46,888 nucleotides of DNA from an uncultured Christensenella sp. (GTDB lineage Bacteria > Bacillota > Clostridia > Christensenellales > DTU072), in contig CAJLYQ010000007.1 of the NCBI GenBank assembly GCA_905210905.1, forward strand, positions 1 to 46,888. The letters run 5' to 3'. Both the position numbers and the translations under genes were made by a program. Below are positions 23,073 to 30,736 of the stretch, one piece after another. Within the stretch, counting starts at the first letter, position 1. Each line of letters starts with the position of its first letter. Below the pieces are notes generated by a model that did no database searches, was not told the DNA's origin, and saw only the letters and a program-made list of their open reading frames with translations.

Positions 23073-24905
23073 ATGAAAAAAATAATGAACACCCCCGAAA
23101 CCTTCGTATACGATATGTGTCACGGTCTTGCGAAGGCTCATCCCGAACTCGAGTTCGTCGAAAAGTTCAAAATCGTAAAGAAAGTTGAAATAAACGACGA
23201 AAAAGTCAGCCTTATTTCCGGCGGCGGTTCGGGACACGAACCCGCTCACGCAGGTTTCGTAGGTAAGGGTATGCTCGACTGCGCCGTTTGCGGCGACGTT
23301 TTCGCTTCCCCCAGCCAGGTACAGGTCTACAACGCGATTAAAAAATGCGCTACCGACAAAGGCGTGCTTCTCATCATAAAGAACTATTCCGGCGACTGCA
23401 TGAACTTTAATAACGCTATGGCGGACGCGCAGGACGACGGCATCAAGGTAGACGCTGTTTACGTAAACGACGATATCGCCGTTAAGGACAGTCTTTACAC
23501 CGTCGGAAGACGCGGCGTTGCCGGTACCGTTCTCGTTCATAAATGCGCAGGCGCGGCGGCAGAACAAGGTAAAGAACTCGAAGAAGTTAAAGCCGTAGCC
23601 AACAAAGTTATCGAAAACGTAAGAAGTTTCGGCTTTGCGTTTACTTCTTGTACCGTTCCCGCGGCAGGTCATCCGACGTTTGAAATCGGCGACGACGAAA
23701 TGGAATTCGGCGTAGGTATCCACGGCGAACCCGGACGTTTCCGCGAAAAGATCGACTACTCCAAAGGCTCGTTCAGCGACGATCTCGCAAGAAGAATCGT
23801 AACCGACCTCGAAGAAGATCTCAAACTTAAAAAAGGCGAAGAAGTCGTTCTTTTGATTAACGGTTTCGGCGGCAGCCCGCTGCAAGAACTGTACATTCTC
23901 AACAACTCCGTCAACAAGGCTCTCGAAGCGGACGGTATCAGGATCCACCGCACCATCGTCGGCAACTTTATGACGTCCATAGATATGGCGGGCGCGTCCA
24001 TAACCGTACTTAGAGTTGACGAAGAACTCAAAAAACTAGTCGATTATCCCGTAAACACTCCTGCTCTTACCTGGGGCGGCGCGATGAACGAACAAGCGGC
24101 AGCGGCGGTCGAAGCAATGCAGGCTATCGCGAAAGCGCTTAACATCACCCCTGCCGCTGCGGCGGCTCCCGCAAAAAAAGCGGCTAAGAAAGCAGTCGAA
24201 GAAGAAGACGCAAACGCAGTATACGAAGTAGAAGGCACCCCGGCTATCGGCGAAACGATTAACACCGCCGCTTTCGTAAAAATCGTAGAAAAAATGGCGG
24301 ACGTCATTATCGAAAACGAAGTTCCTTTCTGCGAAGCGGACAAAATGGGCGACGGCGACTTCGGTATGAGTATCGCAAAAGGATTTAAGCAACTCAAAGC
24401 CGACTGGGCTACGAGAAAGAAAGGCGATATCGGTCAGTTCCTCGTAAGTTGCTCGGAAATCATCAAAGAATACTGCGGCGGCGCAAGCGGTCCTATCTGG
24501 GGCTCGGCGTTCAAATACGCAGGTAAAGCAATGCTCGGCAAGAAAGAAGTTAACCTTACCGACGTAGCGTTCCTGTTCACGGAAGCGAACAGAGGCGTTT
24601 ACGAAACCGGCAAGAAGAGTTTCGGCAAAGGCGCGGACATCGGCGACAAAACGCTCGTAGACGCTCTCAAACCCTGCGCAATCGCTCTTACCAAAGCGGC
24701 AGAAGAAGGAAAGAAACTTCAGGAAGGTCTCGATCTCGGCGCGAAAGCGGCTCACGAAGGCGCAGAAGCGACCAAATCCCACGTTGCTACCCTCGGCAGA
24801 GCCGGCACCGTAGGCGAAAGAAGTATCGGCTATCCCGACGCAGGCGCACACGGACTTGACGTAATCTTCAACGAACTCGCTAAGTTCATCAAAAACTTCA
24901 ACTAA
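23073..24905 (+). CDS. Dihydroxyacetone kinase, fused DhaK-DhaL
   Basis: 610 residues. ATP-dependent phosphorylation of dihydroxyacetone to DHAP. The K domain (about 1-335) carries SGGGSGHEPAHAGFVGKGML and the substrate-binding His region GTVLVHKCAGAAAEQG. A low-complexity Ala/Lys linker (about 362-390, PAAAAAPAKKAAKKAVEEED) joins it to the L domain (about 395-610), which has ADKMGDGDFGMSIAKGF, GGASGPIWGSAF and the C-terminal GYPDAGAHGLD. The fusion implies direct ATP use rather than a PTS-dependent DhaM. The RBS is AAGGAGA. It is in one operon with gldA. Confidence 0.94.
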   Translation: MKKIMNTPETFVYDMCHGLAKAHPELEFVEKFKIVKKVEINDEKVSLISGGGSGHEPAHAGFVGKGMLDCAVCGDVFASPSQVQVYNAIKKCATDKGVLLIIKNYSGDCMNFNNAMADAQDDGIKVDAVYVNDDIAVKDSLYTVGRRGVAGTVLVHKCAGAAAEQGKELEEVKAVANKVIENVRSFGFAFTSCTVPAAGHPTFEIGDDEMEFGVGIHGEPGRFREKIDYSKGSFSDDLARRIVTDLEEDLKLKKGEEVVLLINGFGGSPLQELYILNNSVNKALEADGIRIHRTIVGNFMTSIDMAGASITVLRVDEELKKLVDYPVNTPALTWGGAMNEQAAAAVEAMQAIAKALNITPAAAAAPAKKAAKKAVEEEDANAVYEVEGTPAIGETINTAAFVKIVEKMADVIIENEVPFCEADKMGDGDFGMSIAKGFKQLKADWATRKKGDIGQFLVSCSEIIKEYCGGASGPIWGSAFKYAGKAMLGKKEVNLTDVAFLFTEANRGVYETGKKSFGKGADIGDKTLVDALKPCAIALTKAAEEGKKLQEGLDLGAKAAHEGAEATKSHVATLGRAGTVGERSIGYPDAGAHGLDVIFNELAKFIKNFN

Positions 24906-24928
24906 TCCCATCACGTTATAAACCAACC

Positions 24929-24960
24929 GAAAACGGGTTGCCGAAATGTAACCCGTTTTC
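24929..24960 (+). terminator. Terminator of the glycerol operon
   Basis: 11-bp perfect stem GAAAACGGGTT/AACCCGTTTTC shortly after the DhaKL stop. The T-run is partly inside the stem. Confidence 0.75.
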
Positions 24961-25049
24961 CGTAATAACTCTTTTTTCGTAATGATTTATAATTCGTTTC
25001 GGAATAATTTCTTGCTTAATTCGTTTCGTAATAAAGTAGTCATTATACG

Positions 25050-25084
25050 ACGACGGCGGGCGACTTATCGTCGCTCGCCGTCGT
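25050..25084. terminator. Strong hairpin between convergent operons
   Basis: 15-bp stem (25050-25064 with 25070-25084, one G-T pair), five-base loop. It lies between the plus-strand glycerol operon and the minus-strand lipoprotein gene. U-tracts are weak on both sides, so it may act as a bidirectional terminator or 3' stabiliser. Confidence 0.6.
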
Positions 25085-25122
25085 ATTTCCCACCCTAAAA
25101 TAAATATCGTATTTTTTTCGTT

Positions 25123-26805
25123 TTATTTTACTTCGAATTCGTACGTTTTTTCGCCGAAATCTTCGTTATCGAACATAACCGTATACCTGATATAAGTTTT
25201 TCCGTTTTCCACTCTTACGGTAAACGTACCGTTTTTCGTTTCGGACTCTACTTCTCCGCAATCACGGCAGGTCTTGCTTGCAGTGCATACGAGAACGTTC
25301 CCTTCCCACGAGTATTCGTATTTAACTTCGCCGAACTCGTGCCTTGGCGAAATATCAACGGTTTTACCTTCGGTACGCTTCGTCCCGTCGGAAAATTCAA
25401 ACTCTGCGGTAATCGTTCTCTTGCCGTCCGCGGTACAGGTTTTTTCTTGAGTAACTTCGCTCTTAACTCGTTTCGCTTTCTTTTCTTCGATTAACTTTTT
25501 ACACGCGGCGCAGTATTCTTTCCCGATACATTCCGAGTCGTCGGCGCTCCATTCGTAAGTAACGTTCCCTACGCTGTGCCCTTTTCTCTTGACGACTTCG
25601 TTTTTCACTTGCTCGACGAATCCGGCTTTAACGAACGACGCCGTAACCTGCGCTTCCCCGTCTTCTTCGCAAGTCGCCGCTATTAACGTTCTGCGAGTTA
25701 TTATTGCGTCTTCGCTTACGGTTTGTTGACAAGCGGAACAGGTTTTCTTTGCCGTACAAGCCGAATCCCCTACTTTCCAGATGTACACCGCTTCGGAATA
25801 ATTATGTCCGCCTCTTGACTGCAAAACTTCTTCAACCGTTTGCGTTTTTGCGTTTTCGAACTTCGCAACGTACTTTATATAACCGTCTTCGACGCAATCG
25901 GCGTCTTTTCTGTTAACCGTTACTACGGCGTTCTCCGTGTCCGAACTTTCGCAATGCTTGCACTTAACGACGGCTTTACACTCAGAACGATCGCTTGCCC
26001 AGGTATATTCGGGGTTTTCGTAATCGTAGTAGTGACTTTTGGGAATAACCGTCGTTTTCACCTGCTCCGAAAAATCCTTGTCTTTGAATTCGGCGTGATA
26101 TTCGCCTTTTCCGTCAACGGTACAAGTCTTTTCGCCGATAACGATCAATTTACCTTTCGCGGTTTCTTTTTTCGTGTTCGTGCAATTTATACATCTTCTT
26201 TCCGCCGTACAGGCGTCACCGTTCCATTTATAGATTATCGCACCGGTAAAAACGTGCTCTTTTTTCGCCGTTTGAACGCTTTTCGTCTGTTTTACAAACT
26301 GTCCGTCCTTGAATACTGCGTTGTAAACAACTTCTCCGGCACGAAGGCAACTTGCTTCAGTCCTGCGGCCTACGGTAGATTTAACCGTTTCTTTAACGAC
26401 GTCGCCGCACAAAGAACATTTTTTAGTCGCCGTACAAGACGAGCAATCGCTTGCCCAATCGTATTTCGCCACTCCGTACTCGTGCGTAAGTTTTGTGACG
26501 TTCAAAGTTTTTTCGAACTTGTTAAAAGTGTTTCCGCCAATTTCGACGGTAGCGGTCAATTTCTTTTTCCCATCGTGAAAACACGTCGGTTTTGCAGTAA
26601 TTTCTTCCTTGACGTCTGCTTTTTCCGTAATTTTTTCACCGCAAATCGCACAAGCAACAGTCACCGACGCCGTTCCGTCTTCGTTCCAGTCGCAATGCGC
26701 CATAGTGAACTCGTGCACCGAGCATTTCCCGGTACAACCGATTAACGTCCCGACGGTCAAAATCAGGCAAATTGCCAAAGTAAAAAACAATATCCTTTTT
26801 TTCAT
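25123..26805 (-). CDS. Secreted lipoprotein with about seven Cys-x-x-Cys repeats
   Basis: 560 residues. A signal peptide with lipobox LIGC near residue 24 predicts a lipid-anchored surface protein. The body consists of repeats of about 70 residues, each with a Trp-containing strand (YDWASDCSS, YKWNGDAC, YTWASDRSEC, YIWKVGDSAC, YEWSADDSEC) followed by C-x-A-x3-C-x-x-C, then a strand with a conserved Cys and EDG or ADG. The paired Cys could bind metal or form disulfides. It is 40 bp downstream of the membrane protein gene and probably in its operon. A similar repeat occurs in the lipoprotein at 32880-34547. The function is unknown. Confidence 0.85.
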   Translation of the reverse strand: MKKRILFFTLAICLILTVGTLIGCTGKCSVHEFTMAHCDWNEDGTASVTVACAICGEKITEKADVKEEITAKPTCFHDGKKKLTATVEIGGNTFNKFEKTLNVTKLTHEYGVAKYDWASDCSSCTATKKCSLCGDVVKETVKSTVGRRTEASCLRAGEVVYNAVFKDGQFVKQTKSVQTAKKEHVFTGAIIYKWNGDACTAERRCINCTNTKKETAKGKLIVIGEKTCTVDGKGEYHAEFKDKDFSEQVKTTVIPKSHYYDYENPEYTWASDRSECKAVVKCKHCESSDTENAVVTVNRKDADCVEDGYIKYVAKFENAKTQTVEEVLQSRGGHNYSEAVYIWKVGDSACTAKKTCSACQQTVSEDAIITRRTLIAATCEEDGEAQVTASFVKAGFVEQVKNEVVKRKGHSVGNVTYEWSADDSECIGKEYCAACKKLIEEKKAKRVKSEVTQEKTCTADGKRTITAEFEFSDGTKRTEGKTVDISPRHEFGEVKYEYSWEGNVLVCTASKTCRDCGEVESETKNGTFTVRVENGKTYIRYTVMFDNEDFGEKTYEFEVK

Positions 26806-26845
26806 TTTAATTATCCTCCGCCGATTGTTGTTTTATGCGCAACGC

Positions 26846-27907
26846 TTAAAACTCGAACTCGCTTTCGGACTCGCCGTCTGCGCCCGAATTATCATTCTTC
26901 GCAACGTTGGACATATTGATTGCCCCTGCCACAAGTTTTTGCCAGGAATAAAAATGTCTTTGCGATTTGCTCATAAGACCCGGATCTTCTTCTTTCATTT
27001 GTTCGACTATATAAGCCGCTTCCGCAAGAAGTTTCATATCTTTATGCTCGAAATTCTTTTGTTTGGATTTTTGCAAACAACCGCCCCAAACCAAAAATAC
27101 TATTGTCAAAATCAAAAATAAGACAGCGAAAACGATCAATCCGCTCGATAAAGCCGCCGGCAACTTTTCAATAACGTTGTTAACAAATCCAAGCGGCGCA
27201 GTATCTACGTCGTAAAGAACGTAATATCTGTAATACTCGCTACTTTCGTCTTCGGGATCAAGATACGCTTTCTCTACTCTGAGTATTTTAACGTTACCGC
27301 CTTCGTCGCGAGTAAGTTTCTCGGTCAACGTTTCAAGTTCGACGTTTACTAATTGACCGTTTTTATCGATTTTGTATGCTTTAGTCAAACTTCCCGGCAC
27401 GGTAACAACGGTTCCGGTTTCTTCGGCATCTTTATTTACGTCGCTATCCATTACAAAATACTGATCGCCGTAAAAAAGCATACCGTTAATTTTAAGTCCG
27501 ATATCGTTAAAAACGTTTTGGATTTTAGAAGTGGCGTTATATTCCGCAACAGTAGACGGATATTTAGGCACGAATGTAAAAACAACGCAAAAAACGGTAA
27601 GTAAAAGAAACAATACTCCAAGAAAAATTAAAAGTCCCGCTCCCTTTCCGTATTTTTTCGTTCTCGATATGCACTTAATGTACTCGTTTTCCAAGGCTAC
27701 GAGTTTATCGGAATAGCCGAAACGCTTCTTTCTTCTTATCGTTTCCATATACTCGTTGTCTTGACCGGGCATCAGCACTATTCCTTTCGCTTTTCTGTCG
27801 AGTTCTTCGCTCACCCTGTTTCTTGCGCGAACCCAACCGAAATTAGTGTACTGTTCGGCAAGTCTTGACGGAACTCTCTTTTCGTCGTAGTTCTTTGCTT
27901 TTTCCAT
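26846..27907 (-). CDS. Two-helix membrane protein of unknown function
   Basis: 353 residues. The cytoplasmic N-terminal part is charged (EKRVPSRLAEQYTNFGWVRA), followed by a membrane helix near 95-120 (LLIFLGVLFLLLTVFCVVF), an external domain of about 150 residues, a second helix (SGLIVFAVLFLILTIVFLVW) and a charged C-terminal tail ending ESESEFEF. I do not recognise the family. ATG 27907 has AGGAGG at 7 nt; longer forms overlap the promoter. It is co-directional with the Cys-repeat lipoprotein and controlled by a promoter carrying a palindromic operator. Confidence 0.8.
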   Translation of the reverse strand: MEKAKNYDEKRVPSRLAEQYTNFGWVRARNRVSEELDRKAKGIVLMPGQDNEYMETIRRKKRFGYSDKLVALENEYIKCISRTKKYGKGAGLLIFLGVLFLLLTVFCVVFTFVPKYPSTVAEYNATSKIQNVFNDIGLKINGMLFYGDQYFVMDSDVNKDAEETGTVVTVPGSLTKAYKIDKNGQLVNVELETLTEKLTRDEGGNVKILRVEKAYLDPEDESSEYYRYYVLYDVDTAPLGFVNNVIEKLPAALSSGLIVFAVLFLILTIVFLVWGGCLQKSKQKNFEHKDMKLLAEAAYIVEQMKEEDPGLMSKSQRHFYSWQKLVAGAINMSNVAKNDNSGADGESESEFEF

Positions 27908-27930
27908 TTTGACGCCTCCTATTTTTCTGA

Positions 27931-27949
27931 AACTACCATTTTGGTAGTT
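27931..27949. promoter_or_regulatory. Palindromic operator at the membrane-protein promoter
   Basis: Perfect inverted repeat AACTACCA-TTT-TGGTAGTT located at about +1 to +20 of the minus-strand promoter. That position suits a repressor. The XRE-type regulator encoded divergently next door is the obvious candidate. Confidence 0.65.
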
Positions 27950-27958
27950 CCGTTCTTT

Positions 27959-27987
27959 ATAATAGCAAAGTTTTTTATGATTGTCAA
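27959..27987 (-). promoter_or_regulatory. Promoter of the membrane protein/lipoprotein operon
   Basis: -35 TTGACA (27982-27987), 17-bp spacer, -10 TATTAT (27959-27964). Confidence 0.82.
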
Positions 27988-28101
27988 TATATAAAAGCAA
28001 ATAAATACCGATAATATCCGCACAAACGATAAATTCAGGCATTTTTCAACGTAAAAAGGGGAAGATTAAAATACCGAAAATAAATAATCCGAGGCAAAAC
28101 G

Positions 28102-28320
28102 ATGGACGAAAAACGCAATAAACTACCCGAAAGATTGCTGCAATTAAGAAAGGAAGCAAACCTTACGCAAAAAGAGTTGGCGGAAAAACTGAATATGAAC
28201 AGCGTCACGTATTTGCACTACGAAAAAGGACAAAGAGAGCCGTCTTTGGACACTTTACTCGATTTTGCCGACTTCTTTTCCGTGTCGGTCGACTTCTTGA
28301 TCGGTAAAACGGATTATTGA
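28102..28320 (+). CDS. Small XRE-family (Cro/CI-like) regulator
   Basis: 72 residues, essentially one helix-turn-helix domain: LLQLRKEANLTQKELAEKL, then MNSVTYLHYEKGQREPSLDT and LLDFADFFSVSVDFLIGKTDY. This is a typical stand-alone clostridial XRE regulator. It is divergent from the membrane protein operon whose promoter carries a palindrome, so autogenous and divergent repression is plausible. The RBS is GAGG. Confidence 0.88.
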   Translation: MDEKRNKLPERLLQLRKEANLTQKELAEKLNMNSVTYLHYEKGQREPSLDTLLDFADFFSVSVDFLIGKTDY

Positions 28321-28646
28321 CTGAGATTGACTTTCTTACCCCGAAAACCGCTTTTCTGCAAATTTTTCATATCGTTCGCAAAAACCTGATTTCCTTTTTC
28401 ATCTAATTATCGCTTTTTCGATCTCTTTTAATCTAAAACGCTTTCCCATTGCTTAACCGTTTTCTTTTCGTTTTTTCTTACGGTCAATTATTCTCTTGCT
28501 TTTCTTCTTATCCTAACGCCGCTAACGCCGCCTTTTCGCAGATATTTCTCTACGACTTATTTATAACGTCGTTTTCACACGACTTTTTATAGAACTGCTT
28601 TAATAAAATCGCTTTAATTAAACCGCACGTTTTTTGGAAAAACCGC
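28321..28646. other. Gene-free stretch of about 326 bp
   Basis: The plus strand is strongly pyrimidine-biased (many TTTTC and CTTTT runs). No ORF with an RBS, no convincing terminator and no recognisable RNA was found on either strand. It may contain decayed coding sequence. Confidence 0.5.
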
Positions 28647-28675
28647 TTGACAAAGGGATTTATGTGTTTTATAAT
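28647..28675 (+). promoter_or_regulatory. Promoter of perR-rubrerythrin
   Basis: Consensus -35 TTGACA (28647-28652), 17-bp spacer, consensus -10 TATAAT (28670-28675). Confidence 0.9.
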
Positions 28676-28685
28676 GAATACAGAC

Positions 28686-28700
28686 TTAGAATTATTCTAA
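28686..28700. promoter_or_regulatory. Per/Fur-type box
   Basis: Perfect 7-1-7 palindrome TTAGAAT-T-ATTCTAA, close to the Bacillus PerR box TTATAAT-N-ATTATAA. It starts about 10 bp after the -10, placing it over the transcription start, so binding would block transcription. It indicates autoregulation of the Fur-family gene that follows. Confidence 0.8.
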
Positions 28701-28720
28701 TTCTTAAAATAGAGATAGAG

Positions 28721-29110
28721 ATGAAGAAGAACGAATTGCTGATAAAAAAGGTGCTTGACGAAAGCGGCGGACATCTTACTGCGGAAGAAGTATTTTTCGA
28801 GTGTAAAAAGCGCGGAGAAAATATTTCCCTTGCGACGGTTTATAACAATCTTAACGCATTATGCGAAGAAAAGTTAATTCGAAAAATTCCGTCTGCCTGC
28901 GACGGCAAGGACCGATACGACAAGGTGTATATGCCTCACGGGCATTTGATTTGCGAAAAGTGTCACAAAGTGAGCGATTTTTTCAGCGACGAGATAGGAA
29001 AGACCATTTTATCTGTAACGGGAATTTCGCCCGATTCTTACGATTTGAACGTATACTACGTTTGTCCGGATTGTGCGACGAATTCGATCCCCACGGAATA
29101 CAATAAATAA
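28721..29110 (+). CDS. perR: Fur-family peroxide regulator, PerR-like
   Basis: 129 residues. Winged-helix DNA-binding domain (GGHLTAEEVFFECKKR, then NISLATVYNNLNALCEEKLI), followed by the metal-sensing domain with YMPHGHLICEKCHKVSDFF and the structural-zinc pair CPDC near the C-terminus. It precedes a rubrerythrin gene by 19 bp and follows a Per box, so PerR is a better call than Fur or Zur. ATG 28721 was chosen because longer forms would start in the promoter. Confidence 0.85.
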   Translation: MKKNELLIKKVLDESGGHLTAEEVFFECKKRGENISLATVYNNLNALCEEKLIRKIPSACDGKDRYDKVYMPHGHLICEKCHKVSDFFSDEIGKTILSVTGISPDSYDLNVYYVCPDCATNSIPTEYNK

Positions 29111-29129
29111 AGAATAAAGGAGAAAAAAG

Positions 29130-29663
29130 ATGGAACTTAAAGGAAGTCAAACCGAAAAGAATTTACAAACGGCATTTGCCGGCGAAAGTCAGGCGCGCAA
29201 CAAATACACCTATTTTGCGTCCGTCGCTAAAAAGGAAGGCTACGAACAAATAGCGGAAATTTTCCTTAAAACTGCCGAAAACGAGAAAGAACACGCCAAA
29301 ATGTGGTTCAAAGAACTCGGCGGATTAGGTGATACCGCGGCTAATTTGACGGCGGCTGCTGCAGGTGAAAACTACGAATGGACGGATATGTACGACGAAT
29401 TCGCAAAGGTTGCCGAAGAAGAAGGGTTTAAGCAAATCGCCGCAAAATTCCGTATGGTTGCCGCTATCGAAAAAACGCACGAAGAACGTTATCGCGCACT
29501 TTTAAGCAACGTCGAAGCGAAGGCTGTTTTCGAAAAAAGCGAAATCACCGTTTGGGAATGTCGCAACTGCGGACATATCGTGATCGGCAAAAAATCCCCT
29601 ACCCTTTGCCCCGTTTGCGCCCATCCGCAAAGTTTCTTCGAAGTAAGAAAAGAAAATTACTAA
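29130..29663 (+). CDS. rbr: Rubrerythrin
   Basis: 177 residues. Non-haem diiron peroxidase that reduces H2O2 in the anaerobic cytoplasm. The ferritin-like domain carries the ligand motifs GESQARNKYTYFA, ENEKEHAKMW and IEKTHEERYRA. The C-terminal rubredoxin-like domain has WECRNCGHIV and CPVCAHPQSFFEV with four Cys. The RBS is AAAGGAG. It is in one operon with the PerR-like repressor. Confidence 0.96.
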   Translation: MELKGSQTEKNLQTAFAGESQARNKYTYFASVAKKEGYEQIAEIFLKTAENEKEHAKMWFKELGGLGDTAANLTAAAAGENYEWTDMYDEFAKVAEEEGFKQIAAKFRMVAAIEKTHEERYRALLSNVEAKAVFEKSEITVWECRNCGHIVIGKKSPTLCPVCAHPQSFFEVRKENY

Positions 29664-29752
29664 TTACCTATATATATTTGTCAAGTATAATAATCAATAT
29701 AAAAGCGGCGTTTTGAAATGACCCCAAATGTTAGTAATTCGTGGGGAATTTT

Positions 29753-29784
29753 ACGGGTAAGGAGTTTAGTTCCTACCCGTTTTT
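29753..29784 (+). terminator. Terminator downstream of rubrerythrin
   Basis: Stem ACGGGTAAGGA/TCCTACCCGT with one bulge (29753-29780) followed by five T. It overlaps the 3' end of the small minus-strand gene. Confidence 0.78.
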
Positions 29785-29910
29785 CGTTCCCTTACGCCGT
29801 TTTAATGCGGCGGCTTTTTGCCTCAATTCAGAAAAGAAATTCAACGCTCTGCCCCTCACGTCCATAACCTCAAAAGTTTCGATTTTGTCTTTCCACGTTA
29901 TATTTTTCAT
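29773..29910 (-). CDS. Small basic protein downstream of the ferredoxin gene
   Basis: 45 residues, starting MKNITWKDKIETFEVMDVRG and ending in Lys/Arg-rich sequence. ATG 29910 is 11 bp after the ferredoxin stop with a modest AAGGTG RBS, so it would be translated from the same mRNA. The family is not recognised. It may work with the ferredoxin protein; it could also be chance coding. Confidence 0.5.
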   Translation of the reverse strand: MKNITWKDKIETFEVMDVRGRALNFFSELRQKAAALKRRKGTKNG

Positions 29911-29921
29911 AGTCACACCTT

Positions 29922-30644
29922 TCAATCGCTTAAAATTTGTCCGTCCACCGATACGGTTACCACCTGCCACGGAATGAATTTTCCGCTTCTTATGAGTGCG
30001 TTTTTCACCGCCTGTTCGAGCCCGCCGCAACAAGGAACTTCCATACGGACGATCGCCACGCTCTTTACGTCGTTTGCCGTCAGAATTTCCGTCAGTTTTT
30101 CGCTGTAATCCACGCCGTCCAATTTCGGACATCCTATAAGCGTGATTCTTCCTCTCATAAACTCGTCGTGCATAGCCGCATAAGCATAGGCTGTGCAGTC
30201 CGCCGCAATCAGAAGTTTCGCTCCGTCAAAATATGGCGCGTTTACAGGAACAAGTTTTATCTGGCAAGGCCATTGCACAAGTTGAGAAACGCTTTCTTTT
30301 GAAGTTTTTTCTTCGACGGGACGGGGCGACATCTGTCTCATTCTGCTCCCGGGGCAACCGCCGTGAGCGTGCGTATGGTCGTGCGAGTGCGTATTTTTAT
30401 CCCCTTTTTTCTTTTTGTTTTCCATGGCCGCCGCTTCGTCGTACTCTGCCGCTTCTCTTTCCACAAATTTTATCGCTCCCGTGGGACACGTCGGCAAACA
30501 ATCGCCGAGTCCGTCGCAATAGTCGTCTCGCAGAAGTTCCGCTTTGCCGTCAACCATTCCTATTGCGCCCTCGCGGCAAGCGTCCGCGCACGCACCGCAA
30601 CCGTTGCACTTTTCTTTATCTATCTCGATAATGCGTCTTATCAT
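29922..30644 (-). CDS. 2[4Fe-4S] ferredoxin-domain protein with His-rich linker
   Basis: 240 residues. Two N-terminal 4Fe-4S motifs (CNGCGACADACREGAIGM and the variant CDGLGDCLPTCPTGAI) are followed by a charged linker with HSHDHTHAHGG. A C-terminal domain of about 130 residues contains AADCTAYAYAAMHDEFM, TLIGCPKLD and VPCCGG. The C-terminal Cys pattern suggests a further metal site or redox Cys. It is a cytoplasmic electron-transfer protein of unknown partner. It is divergent from a Crp/Fnr regulator and probably activated by it. The RBS is GGAGG. Confidence 0.87.
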   Translation of the reverse strand: MIRRIIEIDKEKCNGCGACADACREGAIGMVDGKAELLRDDYCDGLGDCLPTCPTGAIKFVEREAAEYDEAAAMENKKKKGDKNTHSHDHTHAHGGCPGSRMRQMSPRPVEEKTSKESVSQLVQWPCQIKLVPVNAPYFDGAKLLIAADCTAYAYAAMHDEFMRGRITLIGCPKLDGVDYSEKLTEILTANDVKSVAIVRMEVPCCGGLEQAVKNALIRSGKFIPWQVVTVSVDGQILSD

Positions 30645-30662
30645 CTTTTTTACCTCCGATTC

Positions 30663-30691
30663 TTGACTTTACAATTCGATTATACTATAAT
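30663..30691 (+). promoter_or_regulatory. Promoter of the Crp/Fnr-type gene
   Basis: -35 TTGACT (30663-30668), 17-bp spacer, -10 TATAAT (30686-30691). The palindrome at 30706-30721 lies at about +16, suiting autorepression. Confidence 0.8.
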
Positions 30692-30721
30692 CGTAAATGA
30701 AAATCTGTTGTTTCAACAACA
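30679..30721 (-). promoter_or_regulatory. Activator-type promoter of the ferredoxin gene with Crp/Fnr-like site
   Basis: On the minus strand a -10 TATAAT (30679-30684) lacks a proper -35. The palindrome TGTTGTT-TC-AACAACA (30706-30721) is centred at 30713.5. With the start predicted at 30672 this is exactly -41.5, the class II activator position for Crp/Fnr proteins. Confidence 0.68.
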
Positions 30722-30736
30722 AAAAACGGGGTTTTT

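Noticed and set aside
25050..25084. IS terminal inverted repeat
   Set aside because: A single hairpin between convergent genes with no transposase nearby; terminator is simpler.
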